From an uncultured Lachnospiraceae bacterium (GTDB taxonomy: Bacteria; Bacillota; Clostridia; Lachnospirales; Lachnospiraceae), in the NCBI GenBank assembly GCA_946616835.1, contig CAMOJK010000003.1, positions 1-64,000 on the forward strand: a stretch of 64,000 nucleotides of DNA, in the 5' to 3' direction. A program made the translations under genes and the position numbers. Of this stretch, positions 38,301-47,238 are shown one piece after another. Position 1 is the first letter of the stretch; the number at the start of each line of letters is the position of its first letter. The notes beneath the pieces were generated by a model that was not told the origin of the DNA, searched no databases, and worked only from the letters and a program-made list of their open reading frames with translations.

Positions 38301-38746
38301 CTAAATTTATATTCACATTTGAGAAACTTTGCTTCTAATATAATTTCTTCTATAAGTTCAGACTCTTCCAGCGTATCCCGCATAACAATTTCATCATCCG
38401 AAAGGTCCTCTCCGTTTATCGATTTTTTTATAATAGCCTTAATTTCAGGAGTATTGATAACATCTGCATGGTTTCCTATGGATACCGGCACGTTCCCTAC
38501 GGCTTCCAGCTCCGGTGCAATGCCGTCAGACCAATCGATAAGAGACATAGCGGTATTACGAATCCATACCTTACGACAGGACTTATCCACTTCCGCCTTA
38601 AACGCAGCCTCTTTCTTTTCCTGTGCAAGCTGCTTTTCTGATTTTTTTTCCTCCTCTTTCAGAAGATTTTTTTCCTTCTGAGTCTGTTTCCGGTCCACCT
38701 TGATAGATTCTATGGCTTTATTCTTCTCTTTATCTTTCAGATCCAT
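35360..38746 (-). CDS. Large coiled-coil protein with C-terminal C39-like/papain-like cysteine peptidase domain
   Basis: E/K-rich region; C-terminal FQNGCECWADTTSNLLRYAGYDV ... FSKHYQTVVGIDGDDLILKNPL. Confidence 0.72.
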   Translation of the reverse strand: MDLKDKEKNKAIESIKVDRKQTQKEKNLLKEEEKKSEKQLAQEKKEAAFKAEVDKSCRKVWIRNTAMSLIDWSDGIAPELEAVGNVPVSIGNHADVINTPEIKAIIKKSINGEDLSDDEIVMRDTLEESELIEEIILEAKFLKCEYKFSEWDDEEKLFIVEQTESDDKELSKRAKEVRANRSKMMKSTAISLEKNQGKLNALELKMITLLPLDKQEQILKKRGLSLQDKDEEYKRLSDINARKYEKMSEEEKEKFEIDIFMRTYVGEEDYLKYPIKLKKSEKREIYNANMTEISKYSSGIKAWYMAKKETEMEIKDISEKMTLKRSKNLYDLYKRFTEQEKEKKEDQEKKPKSFFEKNTETGEAYRMDRYDSRVMAYLDRIDELGMDRNSLMKAHDALFKLEELNLNYRETAGREIPKDPQNIMVYHENLGQQDIELRALADESRKTIGTLYRIMGKSVGFCKEVVNIRKELEDSNELPRLAKENQKRVNAILCSKDRNDETNENLSAEEKESEEKKDTDKKEEKKPEEEKLTEQEEKEKQAQEGEKKPEEKKPEEKKDADKQEEKKPEEEKDAEQEENEKQKEELKKAKEKLVRDFKRQAKKAVKQKKYEEEEKKAREEKEKKTQEEQEKKAQKEKEIKERERLEKERTEKKKKSGQRAELRIQAEKKREEQIAKTGYEHISYNEGVYELKSKEIKNYKVKSKAYYDNGAMKKSSLNRVEIASRLVSIEGTENRIETYIGKIENNKLLHFLIANIDDISKDMEAREYIRKRLADRIKSNVSRQVDSEDGLMDIEEIKENALQELSGLEEQRAEADGSKQTEKIISGLSNRMDLLFVKRTIMNIGQITPFRKKNLIALIDDMTEKIKDNDQPFIYLPDVEQKEFQNGCECWADTTSNLLRYAGYDVRIRDVKNYGIRDGYHESPNFFEENHTLYNDISDYSDYILATAKGYSLEERGITCSTMDDVGLTIDEQVLVFKEAVVNALRENTPIGIGFSKHYQTVVGIDGDDLILKNPLRNSANDKNQLTRKSITDIVRKSALQHKYPKASGGKDDVPGLVKLFRLKKIEYNDKREETVKLSGSGQLKYNKNVAVTDETDLQLRQHQGNSIAFYDSVRSVNVYYPRVKPKK

Positions 38747-38760
38747 ATCCCCGGTTCTCC

Positions 38761-39594
38761 TTATCCTCTTAAGTTCAAACTGTATCTGTATTTTTCATTA
38801 AACTCTCCGTTGGGCAAAACACGTCTGGCCAGCTTTACTGACTCATCATTTATAGCCTCAAATATCACGTTTATATCGTCCTTATACATCTTCCCCGCTC
38901 TCAGCCAGGTCTCTTTTACCAGTGAAAGAGCAGCTTTAGCACTGTCTTTCCTTATGTAAAGATATTCTATCTTAAGGTTCTCATCATCCCTTCCTATAAG
39001 GATCATTGCTTTGACATCTTCTGCCGATCTGTTCGAAAACAGACAGAGGCTCAGGTCAGGATCGTAATCCATTTCTATATTTACCCGGTCAAGAGGTACT
39101 CCCAACTCTTCATTCAAAACCTTTGAAACATTCAGTGATTCCGCATAACTCAGATCTCCTACGCTGATGGCAGATACTTCTCCCGTGTCTGTTTCGTCCG
39201 CTGATATTTTTATATCTGCCAGCTTTCCCTTAACCTCTACATATTCATATTTTTTCTCATATCCCTGTTTTTCAAGATAGGAAACCAGCGCCACATTATC
39301 CGTTGCGGCAACATCTATGCTTAATACTCTTCCCGTTAGTTCCGAAAAGTTCATCAAAACCTCGAAGAAAAGCAGATAAGTACTGTCATTTTCCATTCCG
39401 GTAAAACTCTTATATTCCAGCACCCTTACCCTTCCGGCCTTAAGTGTAAAAGCAAATATTGCCTTTACTTCCTTGTTATTATCTATAACAGCCATTGCTT
39501 CTGCCCTGGATGAAATAAGCTGGTGAAAAACCGGCTGGCTCCACAATTTCCTGCTGTCATCAACCTGTGACCATTTCATATGTACTACTTTCAT
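38761..39594 (-). CDS. GNAT-like acyltransferase-fold protein
   Basis: AVIDNNKEVKAIFAFTLKAGRVRVLEY...; LVSYLEKQGYEKKYEY; family assignment tentative. Confidence 0.5.
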   Translation of the reverse strand: MKVVHMKWSQVDDSRKLWSQPVFHQLISSRAEAMAVIDNNKEVKAIFAFTLKAGRVRVLEYKSFTGMENDSTYLLFFEVLMNFSELTGRVLSIDVAATDNVALVSYLEKQGYEKKYEYVEVKGKLADIKISADETDTGEVSAISVGDLSYAESLNVSKVLNEELGVPLDRVNIEMDYDPDLSLCLFSNRSAEDVKAMILIGRDDENLKIEYLYIRKDSAKAALSLVKETWLRAGKMYKDDINVIFEAINDESVKLARRVLPNGEFNEKYRYSLNLRG

Positions 39595-39717
39595 AAATTT
39601 CCACCTCTACACAGACATTATAAACTCCGCAGCGTACCGAATTACGAACTTATAAAACTATTGTAATTATAGCAAAAAATAAGCATGCAATACTGCTACG
39701 TTCCCTTAATAATGACG

Positions 39718-39762
39718 TAAAAAAGCGAGCAAAAGCTGTTTTAGCTTTCACCCGCTTTCTGT
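39718..39762 (-). terminator. Rho-independent terminator
   Basis: AAAAAAGCGAGCAAAAGCTGTTTTAGCTTTCACCCGCTTT downstream of the 39791 stop. Confidence 0.7.
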
Positions 39763-39790
39763 TCAAAACTCCATTGGCCCCCTTGCCGAA

Positions 39791-40642
39791 CTATCTTTCC
39801 GTCAGTCCATACAAAGATCCCAGATAGATGAATCCTGCATACCTGGAACCGTTCAGTATGCTTTCAGCAGGAGTTCCGGCAGGAATGATTACAGTATAAT
39901 CGGTTTTTGAATAAGTAAAGTCAACCTTTACCGTAAGGTCAGGCCTCTTCTCTATTTCATCATATACAATATCCATAAAGCTTATCCAGAATTCCGCATC
40001 CACCGTAACTTCACCTTCAGGAGCATTCTGTATCTGCTCCACTGTTTCCTTCTGGAACTGGTAGTAAGAAGGCAGGATGATATATCCGTCGTAAACACCG
40101 GGGTGGTCATAATCTATCTGGCCACAGTGGGTACATACATATGCAGCCTTTCCGTCCTTGGTACGGGTGGGATATTCAATTATCTTGTACTGGAAGTCAT
40201 GATTCTTGCATGTATGTGATGACGAGCTTGAGGACTTTGATGAGTCCGGCTTTGACGGATCTACACCGTTTGTTACAGTTACAGGAGCAGTTGTCCATGT
40301 TCCGCCCTCGTAGTCTGCCACATAAATACTGTAGTCGCCGGTTGACAGCCTTAAATTTGAAATAGTTCCGGAAAACTGATTGTTAAGCACGCCAAGTGTA
40401 CCCATAGCCCAGATCTTTCCGGCTGAATCACGGATCTGCACAGCAACGGCAGAGGCATCAGTTGTACCGCTCACAGTCATGCTTGTGCCGGTAGCAGATG
40501 CATCGGTAATAGTAACATCCTGATTATTTGCAGAAACATCAGCCGGCATCAGAAACAGGCACAGTACTGCCGCCAGCAGGATACCGGCAAGTTTCATGAC
40601 TGCATTTAAGCTTTTATTCTTTTTAATGCTATTCATTATCAT
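39791..40642 (-). CDS. Secreted hypothetical protein
   Basis: Signal peptide; Cys pairs CKNH..CTHCGQ. Confidence 0.7.
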   Translation of the reverse strand: MIMNSIKKNKSLNAVMKLAGILLAAVLCLFLMPADVSANNQDVTITDASATGTSMTVSGTTDASAVAVQIRDSAGKIWAMGTLGVLNNQFSGTISNLRLSTGDYSIYVADYEGGTWTTAPVTVTNGVDPSKPDSSKSSSSSSHTCKNHDFQYKIIEYPTRTKDGKAAYVCTHCGQIDYDHPGVYDGYIILPSYYQFQKETVEQIQNAPEGEVTVDAEFWISFMDIVYDEIEKRPDLTVKVDFTYSKTDYTVIIPAGTPAESILNGSRYAGFIYLGSLYGLTER

Positions 40643-40662
40643 TCCTCCATTTCTGTTCCTGA

Positions 40663-42696
40663 TCAGTTGTTCGATGCCCAGCTTACTTCACCATCCCAAT
40701 ATACGCCCTGGCCCGAGCCTATCTGGGTACCGCTGTAGCTGTCAGGATCATCATAACCGGCGTTTATAACAGTTGCAGACATTCCGCCTGTGTTTCCGAA
40801 CTTATTCCGGAAAGTCTGCTCTCGTATATCACTGCCATCATCATGATGTGCCGGAAGAAATCCTATTATGAATGATGTGGTAGCCACACCGCCATTTGCA
40901 GATTCTTTATATCCGTTAAAATCATGATCACCATCCTCGTGGTATATGATCTCACTGTTGCCATCGTCATAATTAACACTGAGATACAGATTGCTTCCGC
41001 CTGATGCTGTCAGATCATTGCTGGGATGATAATAAGTTGCAAATACGACTATCTGTTCTCCGTCATTATAATCACAGTTAAAATCGGCAATGCTGTTATT
41101 ACAGCTGCAGAATATTTCTCCTCTATTACCTGACAGATACAGATATCTGAATACCAGACCTATACGCTGAAGCGTCAGTGAATATGACCGGCCGTTGCTG
41201 TAGGTAAGGGTCAGAGGTATTAGGTCATAGTAATTTGAAGCGAAAGTTAATTTGAATCTTCCACCACCTTCGTTTGTTATAGTCACGCCGTCAGCAAGTG
41301 ATGCATCTGCAAGTTCAACACCTGTAATTGTCAGGTCACCCATATTGCCAAGCGTATCTAAATAAACGGAAGAATACCCTATATAGGTTGTGGCTATGGT
41401 ATCATCACCTGCTTTCCATATGGTATCACTATTGGCATCATTTACTCCAAGAGGTCCGAAATTCTTGTTTTCGCCTTCTCCGGTAATCCCCAGATAAGGT
41501 TCACCAGGCTCAAGGACACGGATAAATCCATTGTAACGTCCTGAGTAAGCACCGTAACCTTCACCATTGTAGTAGAATTCCCTTGTGGACAATTCGATGG
41601 TAAACAGGCCGTCTGTATTTACCTTGCTTGTAAGGCATGCATTTCCGCCGACTGTAACGTTGCCATCGGGATCATCCTTAATAAGGCAGCCATTTGCAGT
41701 TTCGCCTGCAAACGAGGTTTTGTCACTGTCAAGCCTTCTGAGATACCAGTGGCCGCTTCCCGAGGTACTTCCGGTTCTTGCATTATGAGAATAATCTGTA
41801 TTTACAAGCACACCATCACTGCCTATGGCGCTGCTATAGTATACCCTGAGTTTGCTGACTACTTCCTGATCCGGATTTTCCTCATCATAACCCCAGCGTA
41901 CTATGAAGGTTGAATAGTCTATTACAACATTGTCTCCGGCGTTATCCTTCGCAGTGATCGTTCCATCACCATTTGCATCTTTTTCTATACGATCACGGAG
42001 CTGTCCGGCACCGTTTGAAATACTCGTTTCATTGGGCCCGTCCCAGCCTTCATTAGGCAGACCGAATGATCCATACATCGAAACCCTTATAAAACGACAG
42101 TAGAGTTCCCTTGCAAGAAATGACTTTGCTGCATCGTCATCATTAGTGTTATATGCATATATATATTTAGCGGAATCATCTATTATATCCGACTGTCCTA
42201 ATGGTCTGTCATCCCTGACCCATTTTCCATTTCCGTCATAGATCCAGTTCTGCCACATGAACTCATCTGTCATACTGGTAATATGGGCATCACCGTCATA
42301 AAGATCCATGCCGACAGGTATAAAACTATTACCGAACATAACAGCTGCACCCTGTGAAACATTCCAGGTTGTTACAGTAAGACTTCCCTCGCTGCCCGCA
42401 TCAGGATTATCCAATATGAAAATATTGCCGCCGTCAGCTACAGTGAATGTCCCGGTAATTGTTGTGCTTGCAGTTACTTCAAACATATAATCAGTCGGAA
42501 CAGTGACATCATTATATGTATTCTCACGGTCCGCATGAAACGCCATTGTACCATTTTCATCAACAGCATAATCAGCTACCGTAACATCTCCGTCGGCCTT
42601 TGCCCTTATCCCATTCTGCAGGAACAGGCTTCCGGTCATTATCAGAACCAGCATCATTACTATAGCGGTTCTGAGTCGTCTGTGATTTTTTTTCAT
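40663..42696 (-). CDS. Large secreted hypothetical protein (677 aa)
   Basis: Signal peptide MKKNHRRLRTAIVMMLVLIMTGSLFLQNGIRAKA; no recognised family. Confidence 0.72.
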   Translation of the reverse strand: MKKNHRRLRTAIVMMLVLIMTGSLFLQNGIRAKADGDVTVADYAVDENGTMAFHADRENTYNDVTVPTDYMFEVTASTTITGTFTVADGGNIFILDNPDAGSEGSLTVTTWNVSQGAAVMFGNSFIPVGMDLYDGDAHITSMTDEFMWQNWIYDGNGKWVRDDRPLGQSDIIDDSAKYIYAYNTNDDDAAKSFLARELYCRFIRVSMYGSFGLPNEGWDGPNETSISNGAGQLRDRIEKDANGDGTITAKDNAGDNVVIDYSTFIVRWGYDEENPDQEVVSKLRVYYSSAIGSDGVLVNTDYSHNARTGSTSGSGHWYLRRLDSDKTSFAGETANGCLIKDDPDGNVTVGGNACLTSKVNTDGLFTIELSTREFYYNGEGYGAYSGRYNGFIRVLEPGEPYLGITGEGENKNFGPLGVNDANSDTIWKAGDDTIATTYIGYSSVYLDTLGNMGDLTITGVELADASLADGVTITNEGGGRFKLTFASNYYDLIPLTLTYSNGRSYSLTLQRIGLVFRYLYLSGNRGEIFCSCNNSIADFNCDYNDGEQIVVFATYYHPSNDLTASGGSNLYLSVNYDDGNSEIIYHEDGDHDFNGYKESANGGVATTSFIIGFLPAHHDDGSDIREQTFRNKFGNTGGMSATVINAGYDDPDSYSGTQIGSGQGVYWDGEVSWASNN

Positions 42697-42863
42697 CCTA
42701 TCCTTCCCTCCTTAACCAGTCATGTGCTTTAACTACACAAAAATACTATTTCATAGTAGCAAAGAAATACATTCCTAATGGGGTAGTTTTTGGGGTAGTA
42801 TTGCCTGCTTTTGCCCATTTTGTATAGTAGGAGAGTTTCTTTTTTGTTATACTTTTACAAGAT

Positions 42864-44231
42864 ATGAAGAAAGAGCATTTGAAAAACTCAACACGATTGT
42901 GCCTAATGATAGGTGCTGTATATGCCTGGGGCGGAACAGGATACTTAACCTGGATATACAGACTGCTGAATCATTATTCGGAGCAGACCGTAGGAATGTT
43001 TACCAATGTCATCGACTACGCCTTTCAGGCAGTGGGAATGCTGCTGCTCGCCTTTTTGGTCAAAAAACGCGCTTCAAATCTGAAAAAAATTTTTACCCTG
43101 TCCATCGCCTGCGAAATGGTATTTATGACAGCCGCAGTTCTGATTTCTGTTCCGTCACTGTCCGTTATATCCGGTCTTATGATGGATGTATTTTGCGGCA
43201 TGCTATTTGGATGCTGTTTTACCTGTCTGGCCTCGCTGCCGGACATGCGTGGCATAACTATGGGTATGGGCTGGGCCATTGGAAGCGTTGCATCCTACCT
43301 GATTTCCATTCCGGAGGATGGAGATTTTTTACGCAGCGGTTATTCACTGTTCCTATATCTGATCTTTGCAGTCATGGCATTTTTACTTTACAGGGAACCT
43401 GTTGGTAAAGATGTCGCCAAAAAACAAGCTCCCACTCATAATCCGCCTGATACCCGCATATTAGTGATTGCCCTGTTTACAGTGATATTGATAGAAATTA
43501 CCAGAAACATGGGATTCCTGTTCCCGATTTCTGAATTTGCCGAGGGAACTGTAAAAATGGAATACAGCAGAGCCTATTATGCAGTCGGGCTGATACTGGC
43601 AGGAATAATAACCGACAGATCTCGTCCCGGCGGACTGCTGCTCTGTGTATGTTCACTTTTATGCCCGTTTATCTCGCTTTTTCTTTCACACTATACTGTT
43701 GCAGGCGAGATTTTATGGGCACTGAATTATGCCCTGGCAGGAATGCTTACGGTATACGGCGTGATACTTTTTTCTGACCTGTCAGAAAATGCCCTGTATC
43801 TGGCAGGCTTAGGTCTGATCTGCAGACGTATCGGAGAGCCTGTAGGCGCCACTCTGGGTGACAAGCTGGCCGCATCGCCCGTTATCCTTATCACGCTTAC
43901 ATCGCTTGCCTTTGTCCTGTCTGTATTCTGCTCCGCTCTTTTATGGAAAATGCTCTATTTTGCCAAGCTGCCGGAAGAGAATGCGGCTTTGAAGAAAGAG
44001 CCCGTAAATGATGAAGACAGCTGTCTTCTTTTCATAAAAAAATATGATCTTTCAGCCAGGGAAAGGGATGTGCTGTGCGAAGTAATAAAGGGATGCTCCA
44101 ATCCGCAGATAGCGGAGAATCTCTTCATTTCAGAAAATACCGTTAAATTCCATATGAAGAATCTCTTAAAGAAAACCGGAACCTCAAACAGAACTGACCT
44201 GATCAGGCTCTTTAATGAATCAAATCGTTAA
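42864..44231 (+). CDS. LuxR family regulator with MFS-like multi-TM N-terminus
   Basis: About 12 hydrophobic segments, then LSARERDVLCEVIKGCSNPQIAENLFISENTVKFHMKNLLKKTGTSNRTDLI. Confidence 0.88.
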   Translation: MKKEHLKNSTRLCLMIGAVYAWGGTGYLTWIYRLLNHYSEQTVGMFTNVIDYAFQAVGMLLLAFLVKKRASNLKKIFTLSIACEMVFMTAAVLISVPSLSVISGLMMDVFCGMLFGCCFTCLASLPDMRGITMGMGWAIGSVASYLISIPEDGDFLRSGYSLFLYLIFAVMAFLLYREPVGKDVAKKQAPTHNPPDTRILVIALFTVILIEITRNMGFLFPISEFAEGTVKMEYSRAYYAVGLILAGIITDRSRPGGLLLCVCSLLCPFISLFLSHYTVAGEILWALNYALAGMLTVYGVILFSDLSENALYLAGLGLICRRIGEPVGATLGDKLAASPVILITLTSLAFVLSVFCSALLWKMLYFAKLPEENAALKKEPVNDEDSCLLFIKKYDLSARERDVLCEVIKGCSNPQIAENLFISENTVKFHMKNLLKKTGTSNRTDLIRLFNESNR

Positions 44232-44302
44232 AACTTTTCTAACCCGGCGGATATTTCTGATATAATCATTATGGGGGTTATTTCTTCAAAGCAGGAGACG
44301 GT

Positions 44303-46171
44303 ATGAATATTGAGCTGCAAAGCTGTGCGCTTTTCATTATATTCACCATATTTGTGATGTTTTTTCGGGAGAAAAAGCTTGATCTTATGAACCGTAAGCT
44401 TTTTCTGAGAGCACTTTTTGCATGCTTCTTATGTCTCATATTTGACATCATGTCAGTCGTAATGATCTCACATGCGGTAAAGGACGGCTTCAGCGAGCCT
44501 GTCACTAAGATAGTATGCAAGCTCTACATCATGCTCTTAACGCTCCAGGGGTATTTCAGCTTCATATACGCTTCGACCAGTATCATCCCATCCTCCGGCA
44601 GACGGCTTAAGATCATTCAGATAGTCTACAATATCTTCTTTGCTGTGGGCGAGATACTCATATTGCTGCTGCCCATAGGATATGAGGCAACAGGCCGCAT
44701 AGTCTATTCTTACGGTCTGTCAACCTCCGTGTCATATTTTATGTGCGCGCTTTTCATCCTCTCAACTATCATTACCGCTTTCACTTTTCGCCGGGATATA
44801 TCAGGAAGACGCTTTAGCGCAATGCTACTGTGGCAGGGAGTATGGCTTCTGGCAGCACTCATACAATTCATATTCCCGCAGTTCCTGCTTGTGGGATTTG
44901 CATCTGCCTTCGGCATGGTCATACTGTATGTGCAGCTTGAGAATCCGAGCGCATTCATTGATCCGGCTACCGGGCTTTTCACTGCCAATGCACTGTCGAT
45001 CTATGTCAATGACCGCTACAGATTTGACAGGCCTTTCTCAATGTTTACCGCCAAGATCCACTTCCTGACACCGGGTGTAGATATTAATATGGAACGGGCA
45101 GCGGTAGTCAGAACCGCCAGAGCGCTGATGGCTCTTGGTACAGAGCCCGCCTTCCGCATTGATGACGATACCTTCTGCGTAGTATATGACAGCAGCGGAA
45201 AGATGTTTGACAAGGCAAAGAATATCAAGATGCAAAAGGACGGGGTAAAGGATATCCCTGCCAAGGGGAGCTATCTGCTGATACCTGACAGCGGGGAAAT
45301 GAAGGATCCCGAGGAATTCTTCCGTTTCTTACATACCTATGTCGATGCAGAGCAGGAAGTACTGGTAGCGGACGGCAGTCTCGTAGACCGCCTCAGGGAG
45401 CAGAACAGGATAAAGGATCTGATAGACGATGCACTGGCAAATGACCATATAGAGGTATTCTATCAGCCTATCTATGATGTGAAAAATGACTGTTTCCCGG
45501 TGGCGGAGGCTCTGGCGAGGATCAGGAAGTCGGACGGAGAGATAGTGCCCCCCGGAGAATTCATTCCCCTTGCTGAGGAAAACGGACAGATCATCCCCAT
45601 AGGTACCAGAGTTTTTGATAAGGTGTGCCGCTTCATATCATCCGGTGAAGCAGGCAAGCTTGGTCTTAAGTTCATCGAGGTAAATCTCTCGGCTGCTCAG
45701 TTCGATCTCGAGAATCCGGCGCTTTTCGTCCTGAAATATACTGAAAAGTATAATATAGATCCGGGGATGATCAATCTGGAGATCACTGAAACCGCTGCCG
45801 CCAAAAACAGGGATATCATGCTTATGAATATACAAAAGCTCTCGGAGAAGGGCGTGACCTTCTCGCTCGACGATTTCGGAACAGGCAGATCAAATCTGGA
45901 CTATTTCGTGAATATGCCTGTAAGGAATATAAAATTTGATTATTCATTTACCCAGGGTTACTTTAATAATGAAAAGACAAGACACGTCCTCTCCGGAATG
46001 GCTGATATCTTCCATAAGATGGATATGCATATAGTCTCGGAAGGAATAGAAACAGAGGAGCAGATGAAAGCCATGAAGGACATAGGAGTCGAGTATATAC
46101 AGGGCTTCTATTATTCAAGACCTCTCCCGGAGACTGAGTTTCTGGAGTTTCTTGCAGAAAAGAACAGTTAA
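44303..46171 (+). CDS. Membrane EAL-domain c-di-GMP phosphodiesterase with degenerate GGDEF-like domain
   Basis: FYQPIYDVKNDCFPVAEALARIR, LDDFGTGRSNLDYF, EGIETEEQ; no GGDEF motif. Confidence 0.9.
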   Translation: MNIELQSCALFIIFTIFVMFFREKKLDLMNRKLFLRALFACFLCLIFDIMSVVMISHAVKDGFSEPVTKIVCKLYIMLLTLQGYFSFIYASTSIIPSSGRRLKIIQIVYNIFFAVGEILILLLPIGYEATGRIVYSYGLSTSVSYFMCALFILSTIITAFTFRRDISGRRFSAMLLWQGVWLLAALIQFIFPQFLLVGFASAFGMVILYVQLENPSAFIDPATGLFTANALSIYVNDRYRFDRPFSMFTAKIHFLTPGVDINMERAAVVRTARALMALGTEPAFRIDDDTFCVVYDSSGKMFDKAKNIKMQKDGVKDIPAKGSYLLIPDSGEMKDPEEFFRFLHTYVDAEQEVLVADGSLVDRLREQNRIKDLIDDALANDHIEVFYQPIYDVKNDCFPVAEALARIRKSDGEIVPPGEFIPLAEENGQIIPIGTRVFDKVCRFISSGEAGKLGLKFIEVNLSAAQFDLENPALFVLKYTEKYNIDPGMINLEITETAAAKNRDIMLMNIQKLSEKGVTFSLDDFGTGRSNLDYFVNMPVRNIKFDYSFTQGYFNNEKTRHVLSGMADIFHKMDMHIVSEGIETEEQMKAMKDIGVEYIQGFYYSRPLPETEFLEFLAEKNS

Positions 46172-46189
46172 TAATAATGCCCCGGCGTC

Positions 46190-46242
46190 AGGTGAGCTAC
46201 CGGTGTGAGGAAGTTAGTGGAATATTCAAGTGGGAAGTTTTA
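46190..46242 (-). repeat. 53-bp copy of dispersed ACTAAAACTTCCC repeat flanked by 23-bp direct repeats
   Basis: Reverse complement ACTAAAACTTCCCACTTGAATATTCCACTAACTTCCTCACACCGGTAG; flanking GTTAATAATAATGCCCCGGCGTC at 46167 and 46243. Confidence 0.6.
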
Positions 46243-46251
46243 GTTAATAAT

Positions 46252-46277
46252 AATGCCCCGGCGTCTGCCGGGGCATT
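46252..46277 (+). terminator. Rho-independent terminator
   Basis: AATGCCCCGGCGTCTGCCGGGGCATT. Confidence 0.8.
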
Positions 46278-46377
46278 AAGGTGAGGGGGAGATAGTATTG
46301 TGTGTCCTACACACTATCTATATGTTCTATACTATCACACAAAACATTTAAATGTTGTATTTTTTTAGGAACTTTCC

Positions 46378-47106
46378 TCAGCCCATGACCTGCTCTACCC
46401 AGGCTCTCAGCTCCTCTGCAGATGCGTCTGCCGGAAATCTCTTTCCCTCAAGCAGTCTGGCGCCAAGGGCGGAACCGCCCAGCTCAGCATTCGTCCTGCC
46501 CATACCACTGGAGCCGGAGGTAGCAAAAGGAACTATGGTCATGCCCCTTAAGTCATACTGCTCCAGAAAGGTGCATACGATAGTGGGCGCAACATACCAC
46601 CATATAGGGAAGCCCAGAAATATCGTATCGTACTGATCGATATGCTCAACGGAATTTGCCACAGCGGGGCGTATGCTTTTGTCGTTCATCTCCACGCTGC
46701 TTCTGCTTCCCCTGTCCTGCCAGTTCAGGTCAGCCTTTGTGTATGGCTCCTCGGGTATTATTTCATGAAGATCTGCATTTATGGCCTCAGCCAGCCTTGA
46801 TGCCAGCTTTCTCGTGACACCGCTTGCGGAAAAGAAGGCCACAAGCTTTTTGCTTCCACGTTTCAGATCCGGAATGCTCTTTCCTATTTCTTCCGCATGC
46901 TCCTTCAGGTACTCCAGTTCCCTCGTATATTCTTCCTCAGTAATCTCGCCCATTTTGAAACACATTTCCAGGGTGTCCCGGTCATTAAGGATCAGATTGC
47001 CGTTTTCGTCTCTCCTGTAAAGATAATGCTCACCCTCGAAAACATCTCCGGGCCAGGTATCATCTGTGTTGACAGTTATACCATGCGTCTTTTTTTCTTC
47101 AGCCAT
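46378..47106 (-). CDS. Flavodoxin family protein with N-terminal extension
   Basis: KKLVAFFSASGVTRKLASRLAEAINADLHEI...YDTIFLGFPIWWYVAPTIVCTFLEQ. Confidence 0.87.
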   Translation of the reverse strand: MAEEKKTHGITVNTDDTWPGDVFEGEHYLYRRDENGNLILNDRDTLEMCFKMGEITEEEYTRELEYLKEHAEEIGKSIPDLKRGSKKLVAFFSASGVTRKLASRLAEAINADLHEIIPEEPYTKADLNWQDRGSRSSVEMNDKSIRPAVANSVEHIDQYDTIFLGFPIWWYVAPTIVCTFLEQYDLRGMTIVPFATSGSSGMGRTNAELGGSALGARLLEGKRFPADASAEELRAWVEQVMG

Positions 47107-47238
47107 ACCGCTTCCTTTCCCGGCATCAGGAATCCTAACAGGCTCCTGTTCTCCGTATGTCAAATAAAAATAAACCCTACTGCGATTTTATTCTACCACC
47201 AATTCTTTATCTGTCACAACACCCGTGCGCTATAACGC

